Shown here: piece by piece, positions 21,275-29,978 of the stretch
Layout: every line of letters begins with the position of its first letter
Numbering within the stretch: position 1 is the stretch's first letter
Source of the DNA: JANWZL01 sp041640815
GTDB lineage: Bacteria; Pseudomonadota; Gammaproteobacteria; Burkholderiales; Thiobacillaceae
Direction: 5' to 3'
Assembly: GCA_041640815.1 (NCBI GenBank)
Contig: JBEPZO010000025.1
Location: 1 to 29,978, forward strand
Length of the DNA stretch: 29,978 nt
Notes under the pieces: generated by a model
What the model was told of the DNA's origin: nothing
The model's database searches: none
The model's input: the letters and a program-made list of their open reading frames with translations, nothing else
Position numbers and translations under genes: made by a program

Positions 21275-21936
21275 CCCCGCACCTCCTTGCTGTTCCAGGC
21301 CGGGACGTGGACGACCCCCTGCTCCAAGCGGGCGCGAAAGAAGCGTGGCTTGGGGTCGGCGGGGTTGGAAAAATCGAAGTCATAAAGCATGTAGCCCAGG
21401 TCACGGCTGTCGGCGATGGGGGGTGGCTCCTGGCGGAGGTCGTCGATCAGCCGGAAGGCGGCGGCGAATTCTCGACAGCCGAGGTAGGGTTGATTCACGC
21501 ACTGCCCCTTGGCCGCTCGGCGTTCGAACATTTCTTGATACTTGGCAGCCGAGGCAGCGGGGTCACGTTCGCGCAGAAATTCGAGCTCGGCATGGACGCG
21601 GTAGGCCACGTCGCGTAGGAACAGCCCGGCGCGCTGTTGACGGTCGTCTTCGATGTAGAGCGCTAATTCCCCGCTACCGTGTTTCATGACGCTTTCCACC
21701 GTGCGGGTGGGGATGATTGACGCGACCTCATTGCGGCGTAGGTTGATCCAGCGAATCGGTTTCAGCACCTCGATCCTGCGGATGTGCCAGCGGATGGCGG
21801 GCTTCCACAGAATGGCTTCAAAACAGGCGCGAGCCGCAGAGGGCGTCATCACGTCGTAACTGACACGCTCGACTTTCATCTCGGGGCGGGTGAAACACGC
21901 CCATGGGCCAGATAGCTCGAGGCAATAGCTATTCAT
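21271..21936 (-). CDS. cas5c: Type I-C crRNA-processing protein Cas5c (Cas5d)
   Basis: 221 aa. The N-terminus LELSGPWACFTRPEMKVERV and the block YDVMTPSAARACFEAILWKP are typical of Cas5d/Cas5c, as are RWHIRRIEVLKPIRWINLRR and RDVAYRVHAELEF. No cas6 is present, consistent with Cas5c cutting the repeat RNA in type I-C and staying on the 5' handle. It starts 8 bp after the cas3 stop and overlaps cas8c by 4 bp. Confidence 0.95.
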   Translation of the reverse strand: MNSYCLELSGPWACFTRPEMKVERVSYDVMTPSAARACFEAILWKPAIRWHIRRIEVLKPIRWINLRRNEVASIIPTRTVESVMKHGSGELALYIEDDRQQRAGLFLRDVAYRVHAELEFLRERDPAASAAKYQEMFERRAAKGQCVNQPYLGCREFAAAFRLIDDLRQEPPPIADSRDLGYMLYDFDFSNPADPKPRFFRARLEQGVVHVPAWNSKEVRG

Positions 21937-21944
21937 ATCCTCCC

Positions 21945-24215
21945 TCAGACGATCATGGGTGATTGAGTGGGGGCGCTATCCACTATCAGACCGATCTGCG
22001 CGTCGTAGAGTTGATCGCTGACCTGAACGAACAGGCCGGGTGTGATCTCCTCAATGTCGCCTTGTTGCCGCAGACGCGTGGCGTCGCAGCGGTGGACATT
22101 GACGGTATAGCGCTGAAGTTTTCGCAATAACCAGCGTTGTGGACCTTGCTGGCGCAGTAGGGCAATCCACGTTTCGACCTCGCTTTCCTCACCCCCATAG
22201 CGCACGATGACGGGGATGTTGTCTTCGTCGCGGATTAGGCGGAAGCGCTCGGCAGCGGTGCGAAAATTGACGGCCAAGGTTTGGCCATCCACCTGAAGCA
22301 AGCGGCAGATCGCGTGCTCGTCGAGGTTGCAGTCGTGGTAGAGGCGTTCGAAATAGCGCTCGAACAACTGGCGCGCCATGGGGTTTTGGCCACTCTGATG
22401 CAAAACAGAGCGGCAGGCGTCTTCGCCTTTGCGCAGCAGCCCTGGGGGTGCGGGTTGGGGCGGGATGAAGACGACAACCTTGCCCCGTTCCAAGCGGCCT
22501 TCACGGTTGCAGCGGCCGGCCGCTTGGGCGAGGGAATCCAGCCCCGCCAAGGCACGATAAACCACAGGGAAATCGAGATCGACCCCAGCCTCGACCAATT
22601 GGGTACTCACGACCCGTGTCGGGATGCCAGCTTGGAGCCGTTCCTTGATGTTGCGGATGACCCGGGAGCGGTGTGCGCCGCACATCAGGGCGGACAGGTG
22701 TAGGGTGCCTTCAGGCATGCGCCGCCAAAGTTCGCGTGCGTCCTGGCGGCGGTTGACGATGGCCAGGACGCTGTCGTGTTGTGCCAATTCTTCGGCCAGG
22801 GCGTCCCAGTTTGTGCGGCCATGCCAATCGGTGGGTAGTTGAACCTGCACGCGTTCCAATCGGCGATAGAGGTCGTCCGGGTCGCTGATGATTTCACGCA
22901 CGCCATCGAGTCCGCGCACGTTTCGACGCGCGTCAAAATACTGGCGCGACGACAACACGGGCTGGGTGGCCGTGGACAATACCATGGTCACGCCATAATG
23001 GCGGGTGAGCAGGTTCATCACGTCCAGTATGGGTTGCAATAACTCTGGCGGCAGCAGTTGCGCCTCGTCCAGCACGATGACGCTGTTGATGATGTTGTGC
23101 AGCTTGCGGCAACGCGCGGGTTTGGCGGCAAACAACGATTCGAAGAACTGGACATTGGTGGTGACGATGATGGGCGCGTCCCAGTTTTCACAGGCTAAGC
23201 GGCTGCGGGTGGTCTCTTGAGCGGGATCCGTCTCGGCGTTGCTATGGTGCTCGACGACCGCCTCGCCGAAGATGGCGCGGAGAATATCGGCGGTCTGCTC
23301 AATGATGCTGGTGTAGGGAATGACATAAATGATGCGGCGCTTGCCATGTTGTATGGCATGCGTCAAGGCAAAGGCCATGCTGGACAGCGTTTTGCCACCC
23401 CCCGTGGGCACGGTGAGTGAAAACAGTCCCGGCGGTTCACGCGCTTTGTCCCGACATTGGGCCAGCACGTCGGCGCGCAACCGGTTGACTGGGGTGGGTG
23501 CAGCGCGCGCGACAAGCTCGGCCATGTGCCGCTCAAAGTGCGCGTGCAAGTCGGCCAGCGCTGGCCAGCCTGAGCGTGCCGCATAGCGGTCGGGATCCAT
23601 GTAGGCTTCGGTATCGAGGAAGTCTGCGTCCACCAGGCATGAGAACAACATCCGTACCCATAGGGCAAAGCCGTCCCGACCACCGGGGATGGCACGCAGG
23701 TCCAAGCGGCGATGACCTGCATCCAGGATGTCGACAGGTGGTTGCGCTGCGAGGGCTTCGTTGAGTTCCTCTCGGCTGGCGGGCAATGCCAGTCTCGACT
23801 CAAGCCCTCCGTGCCAATCGTCTAAGCCGGCGTGGTGACCCGCAATGAGGTAGGCCAACACCCTGCCCACCTTCTCGTAACGGTCACAAGCGAGTAGGGC
23901 CCCCGCCGTCGAGTGGGGGGCTTTGCCTGCTTCGCCCCGGATATGGGCATCGGACTCAAAGCCGCTGGCATGCCGGATATAGTTCTGGAAGCGCTTGCGG
24001 TACTTGCCCAGGTCGTGCCATAAGCCGGCCAAGTACGCCCAGTCTTGAGCGCCAAAGGCCTGTGCCATTTCAGCGGCTAGGGCCGCAACGCGCCTTAAGT
24101 GCTCATCCAACGCGTGCGGCGCACGCCAGTTGCCATCCGCGTCGCGTGCGACGTGAGCGATCGCGTTGGGCGAGGGTTGGACCTGCTCGGGCACGCCCAT
24201 CTCTGAACCTCCCAA
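21945..24215 (-). CDS. cas3: Type I-C effector helicase-nuclease Cas3
   Basis: 756 aa with an N-terminal HD nuclease: His39 (LDEHLRRV), His67-Asp68 (GLWHDLGKY), His101 (HSTAGALLA) and His127-His128 (IAGHHAGL). An SF2 helicase follows, with Walker A PTGGGKT (residues 270-276), DEAQ (383-386), STATQPVLSS (motif III) and QAAGRCNREGR (motif VI). All catalytic motifs appear intact. Recruited by target-bound Cascade, it degrades the invader DNA. It is the first gene of the cas transcript; Met6 is an alternative start. Confidence 0.96.
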   Translation of the reverse strand: MGGSEMGVPEQVQPSPNAIAHVARDADGNWRAPHALDEHLRRVAALAAEMAQAFGAQDWAYLAGLWHDLGKYRKRFQNYIRHASGFESDAHIRGEAGKAPHSTAGALLACDRYEKVGRVLAYLIAGHHAGLDDWHGGLESRLALPASREELNEALAAQPPVDILDAGHRRLDLRAIPGGRDGFALWVRMLFSCLVDADFLDTEAYMDPDRYAARSGWPALADLHAHFERHMAELVARAAPTPVNRLRADVLAQCRDKAREPPGLFSLTVPTGGGKTLSSMAFALTHAIQHGKRRIIYVIPYTSIIEQTADILRAIFGEAVVEHHSNAETDPAQETTRSRLACENWDAPIIVTTNVQFFESLFAAKPARCRKLHNIINSVIVLDEAQLLPPELLQPILDVMNLLTRHYGVTMVLSTATQPVLSSRQYFDARRNVRGLDGVREIISDPDDLYRRLERVQVQLPTDWHGRTNWDALAEELAQHDSVLAIVNRRQDARELWRRMPEGTLHLSALMCGAHRSRVIRNIKERLQAGIPTRVVSTQLVEAGVDLDFPVVYRALAGLDSLAQAAGRCNREGRLERGKVVVFIPPQPAPPGLLRKGEDACRSVLHQSGQNPMARQLFERYFERLYHDCNLDEHAICRLLQVDGQTLAVNFRTAAERFRLIRDEDNIPVIVRYGGEESEVETWIALLRQQGPQRWLLRKLQRYTVNVHRCDATRLRQQGDIEEITPGLFVQVSDQLYDAQIGLIVDSAPTQSPMIV

Positions 24216-24316
24216 AGGCCAAAGCTACTAAGTCTAACTGGAACCACCTCCTGATCCCTGATCTCCCACGGGCGAAGCGTGCGTTGCAAACGTGGGTCAA
24301 CCGTCGCTGTCCTAGC

Positions 24317-24353
24317 AAATGGCACCATTTAGGCTCGGGTAGGACTTTGACAA
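24317..24353 (-). promoter_or_regulatory. Candidate promoter and operator of the cas operon
   Basis: On the minus strand TTGTCA (24353-24348), 16 bp, then TAAATG (24331-24326) lie about 110 bp upstream of cas3. A perfect palindrome AAATGG-CA-CCATTT (24317-24330) overlaps the -10 position and could be a regulator site. The match to consensus is modest. A longer inverted repeat (CCCACG...CGTGGG, about 24266-24298) lies between it and cas3. Confidence 0.35.
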
Positions 24354-24378
24354 CGCACCGAAACGGCCACGCGCGCCG

Positions 24379-25587
24379 TCAATCCCAGGTCAATGCCCCG
24401 CCGGTCTGGTATTCGATCACACGAGTTTCGAAGAAATTCTTTTCCTTCTTCAGGTCGATCATCTCCGCCATCCACGGGAAGGGGTTGGTCGACCCGGGGA
24501 ACAGCTCGTCAAGTCCGATCTGGGTGGCGCGGCGGTTGGCGATGAAGCGCAGGTATTCCTTGAACATGGGGGCATTGAGCCCCAGCACGCCGCGCGGCAT
24601 GGTGTCTTCGGCGTAGGCGTATTCCAGCTCCACGGCGCGCAGGAACATGGCGCGAAGTTCGGCCTTGAAGTCAGGGGTCCACAGCTGCGGGTTTTCGAGC
24701 TTGATCTGGTTGATCATGTCGATGCCGAAGTTGCAGTGCATCGACTCGTCGCGCAGGATGTACTGATACTGCTCGGCCGCGCCGGTCATCTTGTTTTGCC
24801 GGCCAAGGGCCAGAATCTGCACGAAGCCGACGTAGAAGAACAGCCCCTCCATCAGGCAGGCAAAAGCGATGAGGCTCTTGAGGAAGGTCTGGTCGGCGGC
24901 GAGCGTGCCGGTCTTGAAGTTGGGGTCGGCGAGCACGTCGATGAACGGCAGCAGGAACTCGTCCTTGGCGCGGATGCTGGGGATTTCGTGGTAGGCGTTG
25001 AAGATCTCGCCCTCATCTAGGCCCAGGCTTTCGACGATGTACTGGTAGGCGTGGGTGTGGATCGCCTCCTCGAAGGCCTGGCGCAGCAGGTACTGGCGGC
25101 ATTCGGGGGCGGTGATCTGGCGGTAGGTGCCGAGCACGATGTTGTTGGCGGCCAGGCTGTCGGCGGTGACGAAGAAGCCCAGGTTGCGCTTGACGATGAG
25201 GCGCTCGTCTTCGGTGAGGCCGTTGGGGTCCTTCCACTGGGCGATGTCGCGGCTCATGTTGATCTCCTGCGGCATCCAGTGGTTGGCGCAGGCCGCGAGA
25301 TATTTCTCCCACGCCCACTTGTACTTGAAGGGCACGAGCTGGTTGACGTCGGTCTGGCCATTGATGATGCGCTTGTCCTCCGCGCGCACGCGGCGGTATT
25401 TGGGGTTGGTGGCCTCGGCTGCGGCGCTCGCCTGCGCAGGCCACATCGGTTGCGTCGGCCCGCCGCCTTCGAAGGCGAGTGCGGCATTGGCAGGTTGCAG
25501 GCCGAGGCTTGCCGATGCAGGGCGCAAGCCATAGGGTGTGCCCGCTGCTGCGGGGGTGGCGGGGAGATCGTCTTCGAAGTTGAGCAT
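24379..25587 (-). CDS. nrdB: Class I ribonucleotide reductase small subunit NrdB
   Basis: 402 aa. Di-iron ligands are visible as Asp143 (FFVTADSLAAN), Glu174 and His177 (EEAIHTHAYQYIVE), then Glu in LMEGLFFYVGF and Glu/His in RDESMHCNFG. Tyr181, four residues after His177, is in the radical-tyrosine position, so this is a tyrosyl-radical enzyme. The first 60 residues are a low-complexity Ala/Pro-rich extension not seen in E. coli NrdB (376 aa). It supplies the radical to NrdA for dNTP synthesis. It lies 39 bp after nrdA, in the same operon. Confidence 0.95.
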   Translation of the reverse strand: MLNFEDDLPATPAAAGTPYGLRPASASLGLQPANAALAFEGGGPTQPMWPAQASAAAEATNPKYRRVRAEDKRIINGQTDVNQLVPFKYKWAWEKYLAACANHWMPQEINMSRDIAQWKDPNGLTEDERLIVKRNLGFFVTADSLAANNIVLGTYRQITAPECRQYLLRQAFEEAIHTHAYQYIVESLGLDEGEIFNAYHEIPSIRAKDEFLLPFIDVLADPNFKTGTLAADQTFLKSLIAFACLMEGLFFYVGFVQILALGRQNKMTGAAEQYQYILRDESMHCNFGIDMINQIKLENPQLWTPDFKAELRAMFLRAVELEYAYAEDTMPRGVLGLNAPMFKEYLRFIANRRATQIGLDELFPGSTNPFPWMAEMIDLKKEKNFFETRVIEYQTGGALTWD

Positions 25588-25626
25588 GGCAGGGTCTCCT
25601 TTTTGCGAACGGGTTTATTCGCGCCG

Positions 25627-28494
25627 TTACTGGCAGGCCTCGCATTCCTCGTAACCGGGCGCGCCGGGCTTGAGCTGGCAGAACTTGGCCGCGGCCTGCA
25701 AGGCGTCTGCCGGCAGCGCCATGACGCTGCCGCTTGCGCCCAGGGTTGGCACGGCGTTGAGTTCGCCGCCCTTGCCGGTGGATTTCTCGGCATGGGTGGC
25801 CCCTAGGGCGCGCAGGTAGTAGGTGGTCTTGAGGCCGCGAATCCAGGCGAGCTTGTAGGTCTCGTCGAGCTTTTTGCCGCTGGCGCCGGCGAAGTAGAGG
25901 TTGAGGCTCTGCGCCTGGTCGATCCACTTCTGGCGCCGTGCCGCCGCTTCGATCAGCCATACCGGATCGATCTCGAAGGCGGTGGCGTATAACCGCCGCA
26001 GTTCCGGCGGGATGCGGTCGATCTTCGCCAGCGAGCCATCGAAATACTTGATGTCCGCCACCATCACCTCGTCCCACAGATTCAAGGCCTTGAGGTCGCG
26101 CACGAGGTAGCGGTTGACGACGGTGAACTCGCCCGAGAGGTTGGATTTGACGAACAGGTTCTGGTAGGTGGGCTCGATGCTGGCGGAGACACCGACGATG
26201 TTGGCGATGGTGGCGGTGGGGGCGATGGCGAGACAGTTGGAGTTGCGCATGCCCACCGTCATGATGCGCTGCCGCAGGGCGGCCCAATCCAGCCGCTCGG
26301 TCAGATCCGCCTCCAGATAGCCGCCGCGTTCCTCGGCCAGAAGCCTGAGCGAGTCCTGCGGCAAGATACCGCGGCTCCACAGCGAGCCGGCAAAGGTGGA
26401 ATAGCGACCACGCTCCTCCGCCAGTTCGGTCGAGGCCAAGTAGGCGTAATAGGCCACAGCCTCCATGGAGCGGTCGGCGAATTCGACCGCTTCCGCCGAG
26501 GCGTAAGGGATGCGCAGCCGATGCAGCGCATCCTGGAAGCCCATGATGCCCAGGCCCACGGGACGGTGGCGCAGGTTGGAATTGCGCGCCTTGCCGACAG
26601 CGTAGTAGTTGAGGTCGATGACGTTGTCGAGCATGCGCATGGCGGTGCGCACGGTGCGTGCGAGTTTGTCCATGTCCAGGCCGCCGTCCTTGAGGTGGTT
26701 GACCAGGTTGATGGAGCCGAGGTTACAGACGGCGATCTCGTTGTCGTTGGTGTGCAGGGTGATCTCGGTGCACAGGTTGGAGGAGTGCACCACACCCACG
26801 TGCTGATTGGTGTAGCGGATGTTGCAGGCGTCCTTGAAGGTGATCCAGGGGTGCCCGGTCTCGAACAGCATGGACAGCATCTTGCGCCACAGCTGCACGG
26901 CGGAAACCTTCTTGTAGAGCTTGATCTCGCCGCGCGCCGCTTTTTCCTCGTAGGCCACGTAGGCCGCCTCGAAGGCGCGGCCCACCTTGTCGTGCAGGTC
27001 GGGCACGTCGGAGGGTGAGAACAGCGTCCACTCCCCGTTTTCCATCACCCGCTTCATGAACAGGTCGGGCACCCAGTTGGCGGTGTTCATGTCGTGGGTG
27101 CGGCGCCGGTCGTCGCCGGTGTTCTTCCTGAGCTCCAGGAACTCCTCGATGTCCAGGTGCCAGGTCTCGAGGTAGGCGCACACCGCGCCCTTGCGCTTGC
27201 CGCCCTGGTTCACCGCCACGGCGGTGTCGTTGGCCACCTTCAGGAACGGCACCACGCCCTGCGATTTGCCGTTCGTCCCCTTGATGTGGGCGCCCAGCGC
27301 GCGCACGCGCGTCCAGTCGTTGCCCAGCCCGCCGGCATACTTTTGCAACAGGGCGTTTTCCTTGATGCCTTGGTAGATGCCGTCCAGATCGTCGGGAATG
27401 GTGGTGAGGTAGCAGGACGACAGTTGCGCATGGCGGGTGCCGGAGTTGAACAGGGTGGGGGTGCTCGCCATGTAGTCGAAGGCGGACAGCACCTCATAGA
27501 ACTCGATGGCGCGCGCCTCGCGGTCGATCTCGTTGAGGGCGAGCCCCATGGCCACGCGCATGAAGAAGGCCTGCGGCAGCTCGATGCGCCGCTCGTCGAT
27601 GTGCAGGAAATAGCGGTCGTACAGGGTCTGCAGGCCCAGGTACTGGAACTGGTTGTCGCGCTCAGGCCGCAAGGCGCGCGCCAGCCGTTCGAGGTCGAAT
27701 TGCCCCAGGCGCTCGTCGAGCAGCTCGGCCTCGATGCCGCGCTTGATGAATTGCGGGAAGTATTCGGCGTAGCGCGTGGCCATCTCGGCCTGGCTCACCT
27801 CCTCGCCCAACACCTCGCGGCGGATGTTGTCGAGCAGCAGGCGGGCGGTGACATAGCTGTAGTCCGGGTCCTTCTCGATCAGGGTACGGGCAGACAAGAC
27901 GAGCGACTTGTTTACCTCCTCCACGGGTACGCCGTCGTACAGGTCGCGCAGTGTGGCTTGCAGGATGGCCTGCGGCTGGGTCTCCGGCAGGCCCTCGCAG
28001 GCGGCGGCCACCCGTGCAGCCAGCCGCTCGATGTCGAGCGGGCGGCGCTGGCCGTTTTCGGTGCAATGCAGCACAGGCTGCTCTTGCGCCTGTGTTTGCG
28101 CGCGCTTGGCCCGCTCCTCGGCGCGTTTCTCGCGGTAGAGCACATAGGCGCGCGCCACCTCGTGCTCGCCCGAGCGCATGAGGGCGAGTTCCACCTGGTC
28201 CTGGATGTCCTCGATGTGGAAGGTGCCGCCCCCGGGCTGCCGGCGCATGAGGGCGGCCACCACGTTCTGGGTGAGGCGCTCCACCAGCTCACGGATGCGG
28301 GCGCTGGCCGCCGCCTGGCTGCCGTTGACGGCGATGAAGGCCTTGGTCATCGCCACAGTGATCTTGTTCGGCTCGAACGCCACCACCGCGCCATTACGGC
28401 GAATGACGCGATAGTTGGCGTAAGGCGCGGGCGTGGCCTGCTCGGCCAGGGGGAGGGAGGGGACGGCGGGGGTGATCTCGGTGGCTGTCTGCAT
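25627..28494 (-). CDS. nrdA: Class Ia ribonucleotide reductase large subunit NrdA
   Basis: 955 aa, longer than E. coli NrdA (761 aa) because of N-terminal regulatory domains. An ATP-cone is clear at residues about 28-120 (YRVIRRNGAVVAFEPNKITV). A second cone-like domain follows at about 145-235 (RRPLDIERLAARVAAACEGL), as in Pseudomonas-type NrdA. Catalytic segments are FNSGTRHAQLSSCYLTTI, NLCTEIT and CNLGSINLVNH, and the C-terminal redox pair is Cys951/Cys954 (ECEACQ). It reduces ribonucleoside diphosphates. The promoter carries paired NrdR boxes. Confidence 0.96.
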   Translation of the reverse strand: MQTATEITPAVPSLPLAEQATPAPYANYRVIRRNGAVVAFEPNKITVAMTKAFIAVNGSQAAASARIRELVERLTQNVVAALMRRQPGGGTFHIEDIQDQVELALMRSGEHEVARAYVLYREKRAEERAKRAQTQAQEQPVLHCTENGQRRPLDIERLAARVAAACEGLPETQPQAILQATLRDLYDGVPVEEVNKSLVLSARTLIEKDPDYSYVTARLLLDNIRREVLGEEVSQAEMATRYAEYFPQFIKRGIEAELLDERLGQFDLERLARALRPERDNQFQYLGLQTLYDRYFLHIDERRIELPQAFFMRVAMGLALNEIDREARAIEFYEVLSAFDYMASTPTLFNSGTRHAQLSSCYLTTIPDDLDGIYQGIKENALLQKYAGGLGNDWTRVRALGAHIKGTNGKSQGVVPFLKVANDTAVAVNQGGKRKGAVCAYLETWHLDIEEFLELRKNTGDDRRRTHDMNTANWVPDLFMKRVMENGEWTLFSPSDVPDLHDKVGRAFEAAYVAYEEKAARGEIKLYKKVSAVQLWRKMLSMLFETGHPWITFKDACNIRYTNQHVGVVHSSNLCTEITLHTNDNEIAVCNLGSINLVNHLKDGGLDMDKLARTVRTAMRMLDNVIDLNYYAVGKARNSNLRHRPVGLGIMGFQDALHRLRIPYASAEAVEFADRSMEAVAYYAYLASTELAEERGRYSTFAGSLWSRGILPQDSLRLLAEERGGYLEADLTERLDWAALRQRIMTVGMRNSNCLAIAPTATIANIVGVSASIEPTYQNLFVKSNLSGEFTVVNRYLVRDLKALNLWDEVMVADIKYFDGSLAKIDRIPPELRRLYATAFEIDPVWLIEAAARRQKWIDQAQSLNLYFAGASGKKLDETYKLAWIRGLKTTYYLRALGATHAEKSTGKGGELNAVPTLGASGSVMALPADALQAAAKFCQLKPGAPGYEECEACQ

Positions 28495-28542
28495 GCGGAG
28501 TCTCCTTTGCTGTCGCGGCCTCTCGGCAAGGCCGACGTAAAA

Positions 28543-28590
28543 ACACTAAATGTAGTGCGCATGGTTGAGTATGCGCCCTAATTCTAGAGA
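28543..28590 (-). promoter_or_regulatory. Tandem NrdR boxes upstream of nrdA
   Basis: Box 1 at 28543-28558 is ACACTAAATGTAGTGC, close to the NrdR consensus (acaCwAtATaTwGtgt). Box 2 at 28575-28590 is GCCCTAATTCTAGAGA, weaker but with the same CTA-N4-TAG core. The cores are exactly 32 bp apart, about three helical turns, matching the known paired NrdR arrangement. Box 2 covers the -10 element, so NrdR-(d)ATP would repress nrdAB. Confidence 0.75.
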
Positions 28591-28608
28591 GTGGGCTGAC
28601 GGCGTCAA
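28581..28608 (-). promoter_or_regulatory. Promoter of nrdAB
   Basis: On the minus strand TTGACG (28608-28603), 16 bp, then TAGAAT (28586-28581), about 87 bp upstream of the nrdA ATG. The -10 box lies inside the second NrdR box, fitting repression by NrdR. Confidence 0.55.
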
Positions 28609-28721
28609 CTGTTCAGGTGAGGTCCTCGGATAGCCCGGTCTGTTGTGGCCAAACGCCTAAGGTGAGGCAGAAGGGGTTATTTCCGCTATGATTGCCTCTT
28701 CCCTCGCTTTGCCATAGTGTC

Positions 28722-29576
28722 ATGCGCAACACCGCCGTCCTGCTCGTCTCCTGCCCGGACCGCAAGGGGTTGGTGGCGGCCATCGCCAATTTCCTCTATC
28801 AGCACGGGGCCAACATCCTGCATGCCGATCAGCATCAGGACAGCGAGGCAGGCCTGTTTCTGATGCGCGTGGAATGGGACCTGGAGGGCTTCCAGCTCGG
28901 GCTGCACCGGTTCGAAGAGGCCTTTGCCCCCGTCGCGGCGCAATACGAGATGCGCTGGCAGCTCAAGCTCTCCAGCGTCAGGCCGCGCATGGCCATCTTC
29001 GTCTCGCGTTACGATCACTGCCTGGCCGATCTGCTCTACCGCTGGCATGCCGGCGAGCTCTATTGCGACATCCCCCTGATCATCAGCAATCATCCGGACA
29101 CCCATTGGCTGGCCGAGGCCTACAAGGTGCCATTCCGGCATCTGCCGATCAGCCGCGACAGCAAGGCGGAGGTGGAGGCGGCACAACTGGCGCTGCTTGC
29201 CGCGCACCACGTCGATTTCATCGTCCTGGCGCGTTACATGCAGATCCTCTCGGCCGACTTCATCCGCCACTATCCCAACCGCATCATCAACATCCACCAC
29301 TCGTTCCTGCCCGCCTTCCACGGCGCCAAGCCTTATCACCGGGCCTATGCACGGGGGGTGAAGCTGATCGGCGCCACCAGCCACTACGTCACCGAGGCGC
29401 TCGACGACGGGCCGATCATCGAGCAGGACGTGGTGCGTATCTCCCACCGCGACGACCTCAACGACCTCATGCAGAAGGGGGCCGATCTGGAGAAGGTGGT
29501 GCTCTCGCGCGCCGTGCGCTGGCACATCGACAACCGCATCCTGGTGTATGGTAATAAGACGGTGGTGTTCGATTGA
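28722..29576 (+). CDS. purU: Formyltetrahydrofolate deformylase PurU
   Basis: 284 aa from the ATG at 28722; a TTG-started extension to 28692 is less likely. The N-terminal ACT domain (AVLLVSCPDRKGLVAAIANF) is followed by a formyltransferase domain with IISNHPDTHWLAEAY, INIHHSFLPAFHGAKPYHRA and GATSHYVTEALDDGPIIEQD, which hold the conserved Asn/His/Asp catalytic set. PurU releases formate from 10-formyl-THF, balancing one-carbon pools and feeding PurT. It is divergent from nrdA and followed closely by a nitroreductase gene. Confidence 0.95.
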   Translation: MRNTAVLLVSCPDRKGLVAAIANFLYQHGANILHADQHQDSEAGLFLMRVEWDLEGFQLGLHRFEEAFAPVAAQYEMRWQLKLSSVRPRMAIFVSRYDHCLADLLYRWHAGELYCDIPLIISNHPDTHWLAEAYKVPFRHLPISRDSKAEVEAAQLALLAAHHVDFIVLARYMQILSADFIRHYPNRIINIHHSFLPAFHGAKPYHRAYARGVKLIGATSHYVTEALDDGPIIEQDVVRISHRDDLNDLMQKGADLEKVVLSRAVRWHIDNRILVYGNKTVVFD

Positions 29577-29580
29577 GTCT

Positions 29581-29978
29581 ATGCCCATGGACCGACAAGC
29601 CTTGCTCGCCGCCCTGCACAGCCGCCACGCATGCAAGTCATTCGACCCCGAACGCAAGATCGGTGCAGAGGACTTCGACCTCATCCTCGAGGCCGGCAGG
29701 CTCTCGCCCAGCTCCTTCGGCTTCGAGCCCTGGCGTTTCCTGGTCATCCAGGACCCCGCCTTGCGCCAGGCGCTCGTGCAGACGGCCTGGGGCGCGCGCA
29801 CGCAGTTCCCCAGCGCCAGCCACGTCGTCGCCATCCTGGCCCGCAAGGACTTGCGCTGGGACAGCGCCTATCTGGGCGAACACATGCGCAGCGTCAAAGG
29901 GCTGGATGAGGCCGCCATCGCCGAGCGGCGCGAGCGCATCCGCAGCTTTCAGCAGCACGACTTCCGGTTGCTGGATCG
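29581..29978 (+). CDS. Nitroreductase-family flavoprotein, truncated by the window end
   Basis: 132 codons are present with no stop; the gene continues past the window. The start is ATG 29581 or ATG 29587, 4 or 10 bp after the purU stop. The sequence shows the nitroreductase FMN-binding start (SRHACKSFDPERKI), then LILEAGRLSPSSFGFEPWRF and LVIQDPALRQALV, typical of NAD(P)H-dependent FMN oxidoreductases of the NfsB-like group. Substrate cannot be told. Tight spacing suggests co-transcription with purU. Confidence 0.88.
   Translation, partial: MPMDRQALLAALHSRHACKSFDPERKIGAEDFDLILEAGRLSPSSFGFEPWRFLVIQDPALRQALVQTAWGARTQFPSASHVVAILARKDLRWDSAYLGEHMRSVKGLDEAAIAERRERIRSFQQHDFRLLD

Noticed and set aside
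27094..28581. 495-aa plus-strand ORF antisense to nrdA
   Set aside because: It is the high-GC shadow of a strongly conserved gene, with no recognisable domain.

Overview
This is a high-GC, gene-dense stretch of proteobacterial chromosome. The tol-pal cluster with ybgC, cpoB and queE/queC behind ruvB, the two-cone class I NrdA, PurU and the TsuA-type transporter suggest a betaproteobacterium, perhaps a sulfur oxidiser near Hydrogenophilales/Nitrosomonadales. A gammaproteobacterium is not excluded. No rRNA or taxonomic marker is present, so placement is inference.

Layout. 1-1655: a MerR-type regulator with a vitamin-B12 photoreceptor signature, divergent from an anchored glutathione peroxidase, with operator-like palindromes between them. 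1912-3222: a short CbiX chelatase, a frameshifted DUF2237 gene coupled to it, and a small membrane protein. 3378-11080: ruvB, then ybgC-tolQRAB-pal-cpoB-queE-queC, nearly all joined by 4-bp start/stop overlaps (envelope constriction machinery plus two queuosine-precursor enzymes). 11201-13156: a YeeE/YedE (TsuA-like) sulfur-compound transporter and a lower-GC secreted thioredoxin. 13473-13548: tRNA-Lys(UUU). 13756-24215: a complete type I-C CRISPR-Cas locus on the minus strand, in transcription order cas3-cas5c-cas8c(with internal cas11c)-cas7-[decayed hicB/hicA pair]-cas4-cas1-cas2-leader-array. 24379-28494: nrdB and nrdA (minus) with a paired NrdR-box promoter. 28722-29576: purU. 29581-end: a truncated nitroreductase.

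The CRISPR locus is the most informative part. The array has 32 identical 37-bp repeats and 31 spacers. Two spacers (14084-14116 and 15170-15207) overlap on the same target, so one supplies the flank of the other and shows a 5'-TTC PAM from the window alone. The same pair, with a strong base bias at one spacer edge, suggests that the leader-proximal terminal base of many 'spacers' is copied from the leader/repeat side rather than from the target. Between cas7 and cas4, where I-C operons are normally tight, lies a wrecked HicB/HicA-type toxin-antitoxin pair. It is joined to cas7 by a TGATG overlap, carries several frameshifts, and has lost the toxin's catalytic histidine.

All calls come from reading the sequence. 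No database or alignment was run.
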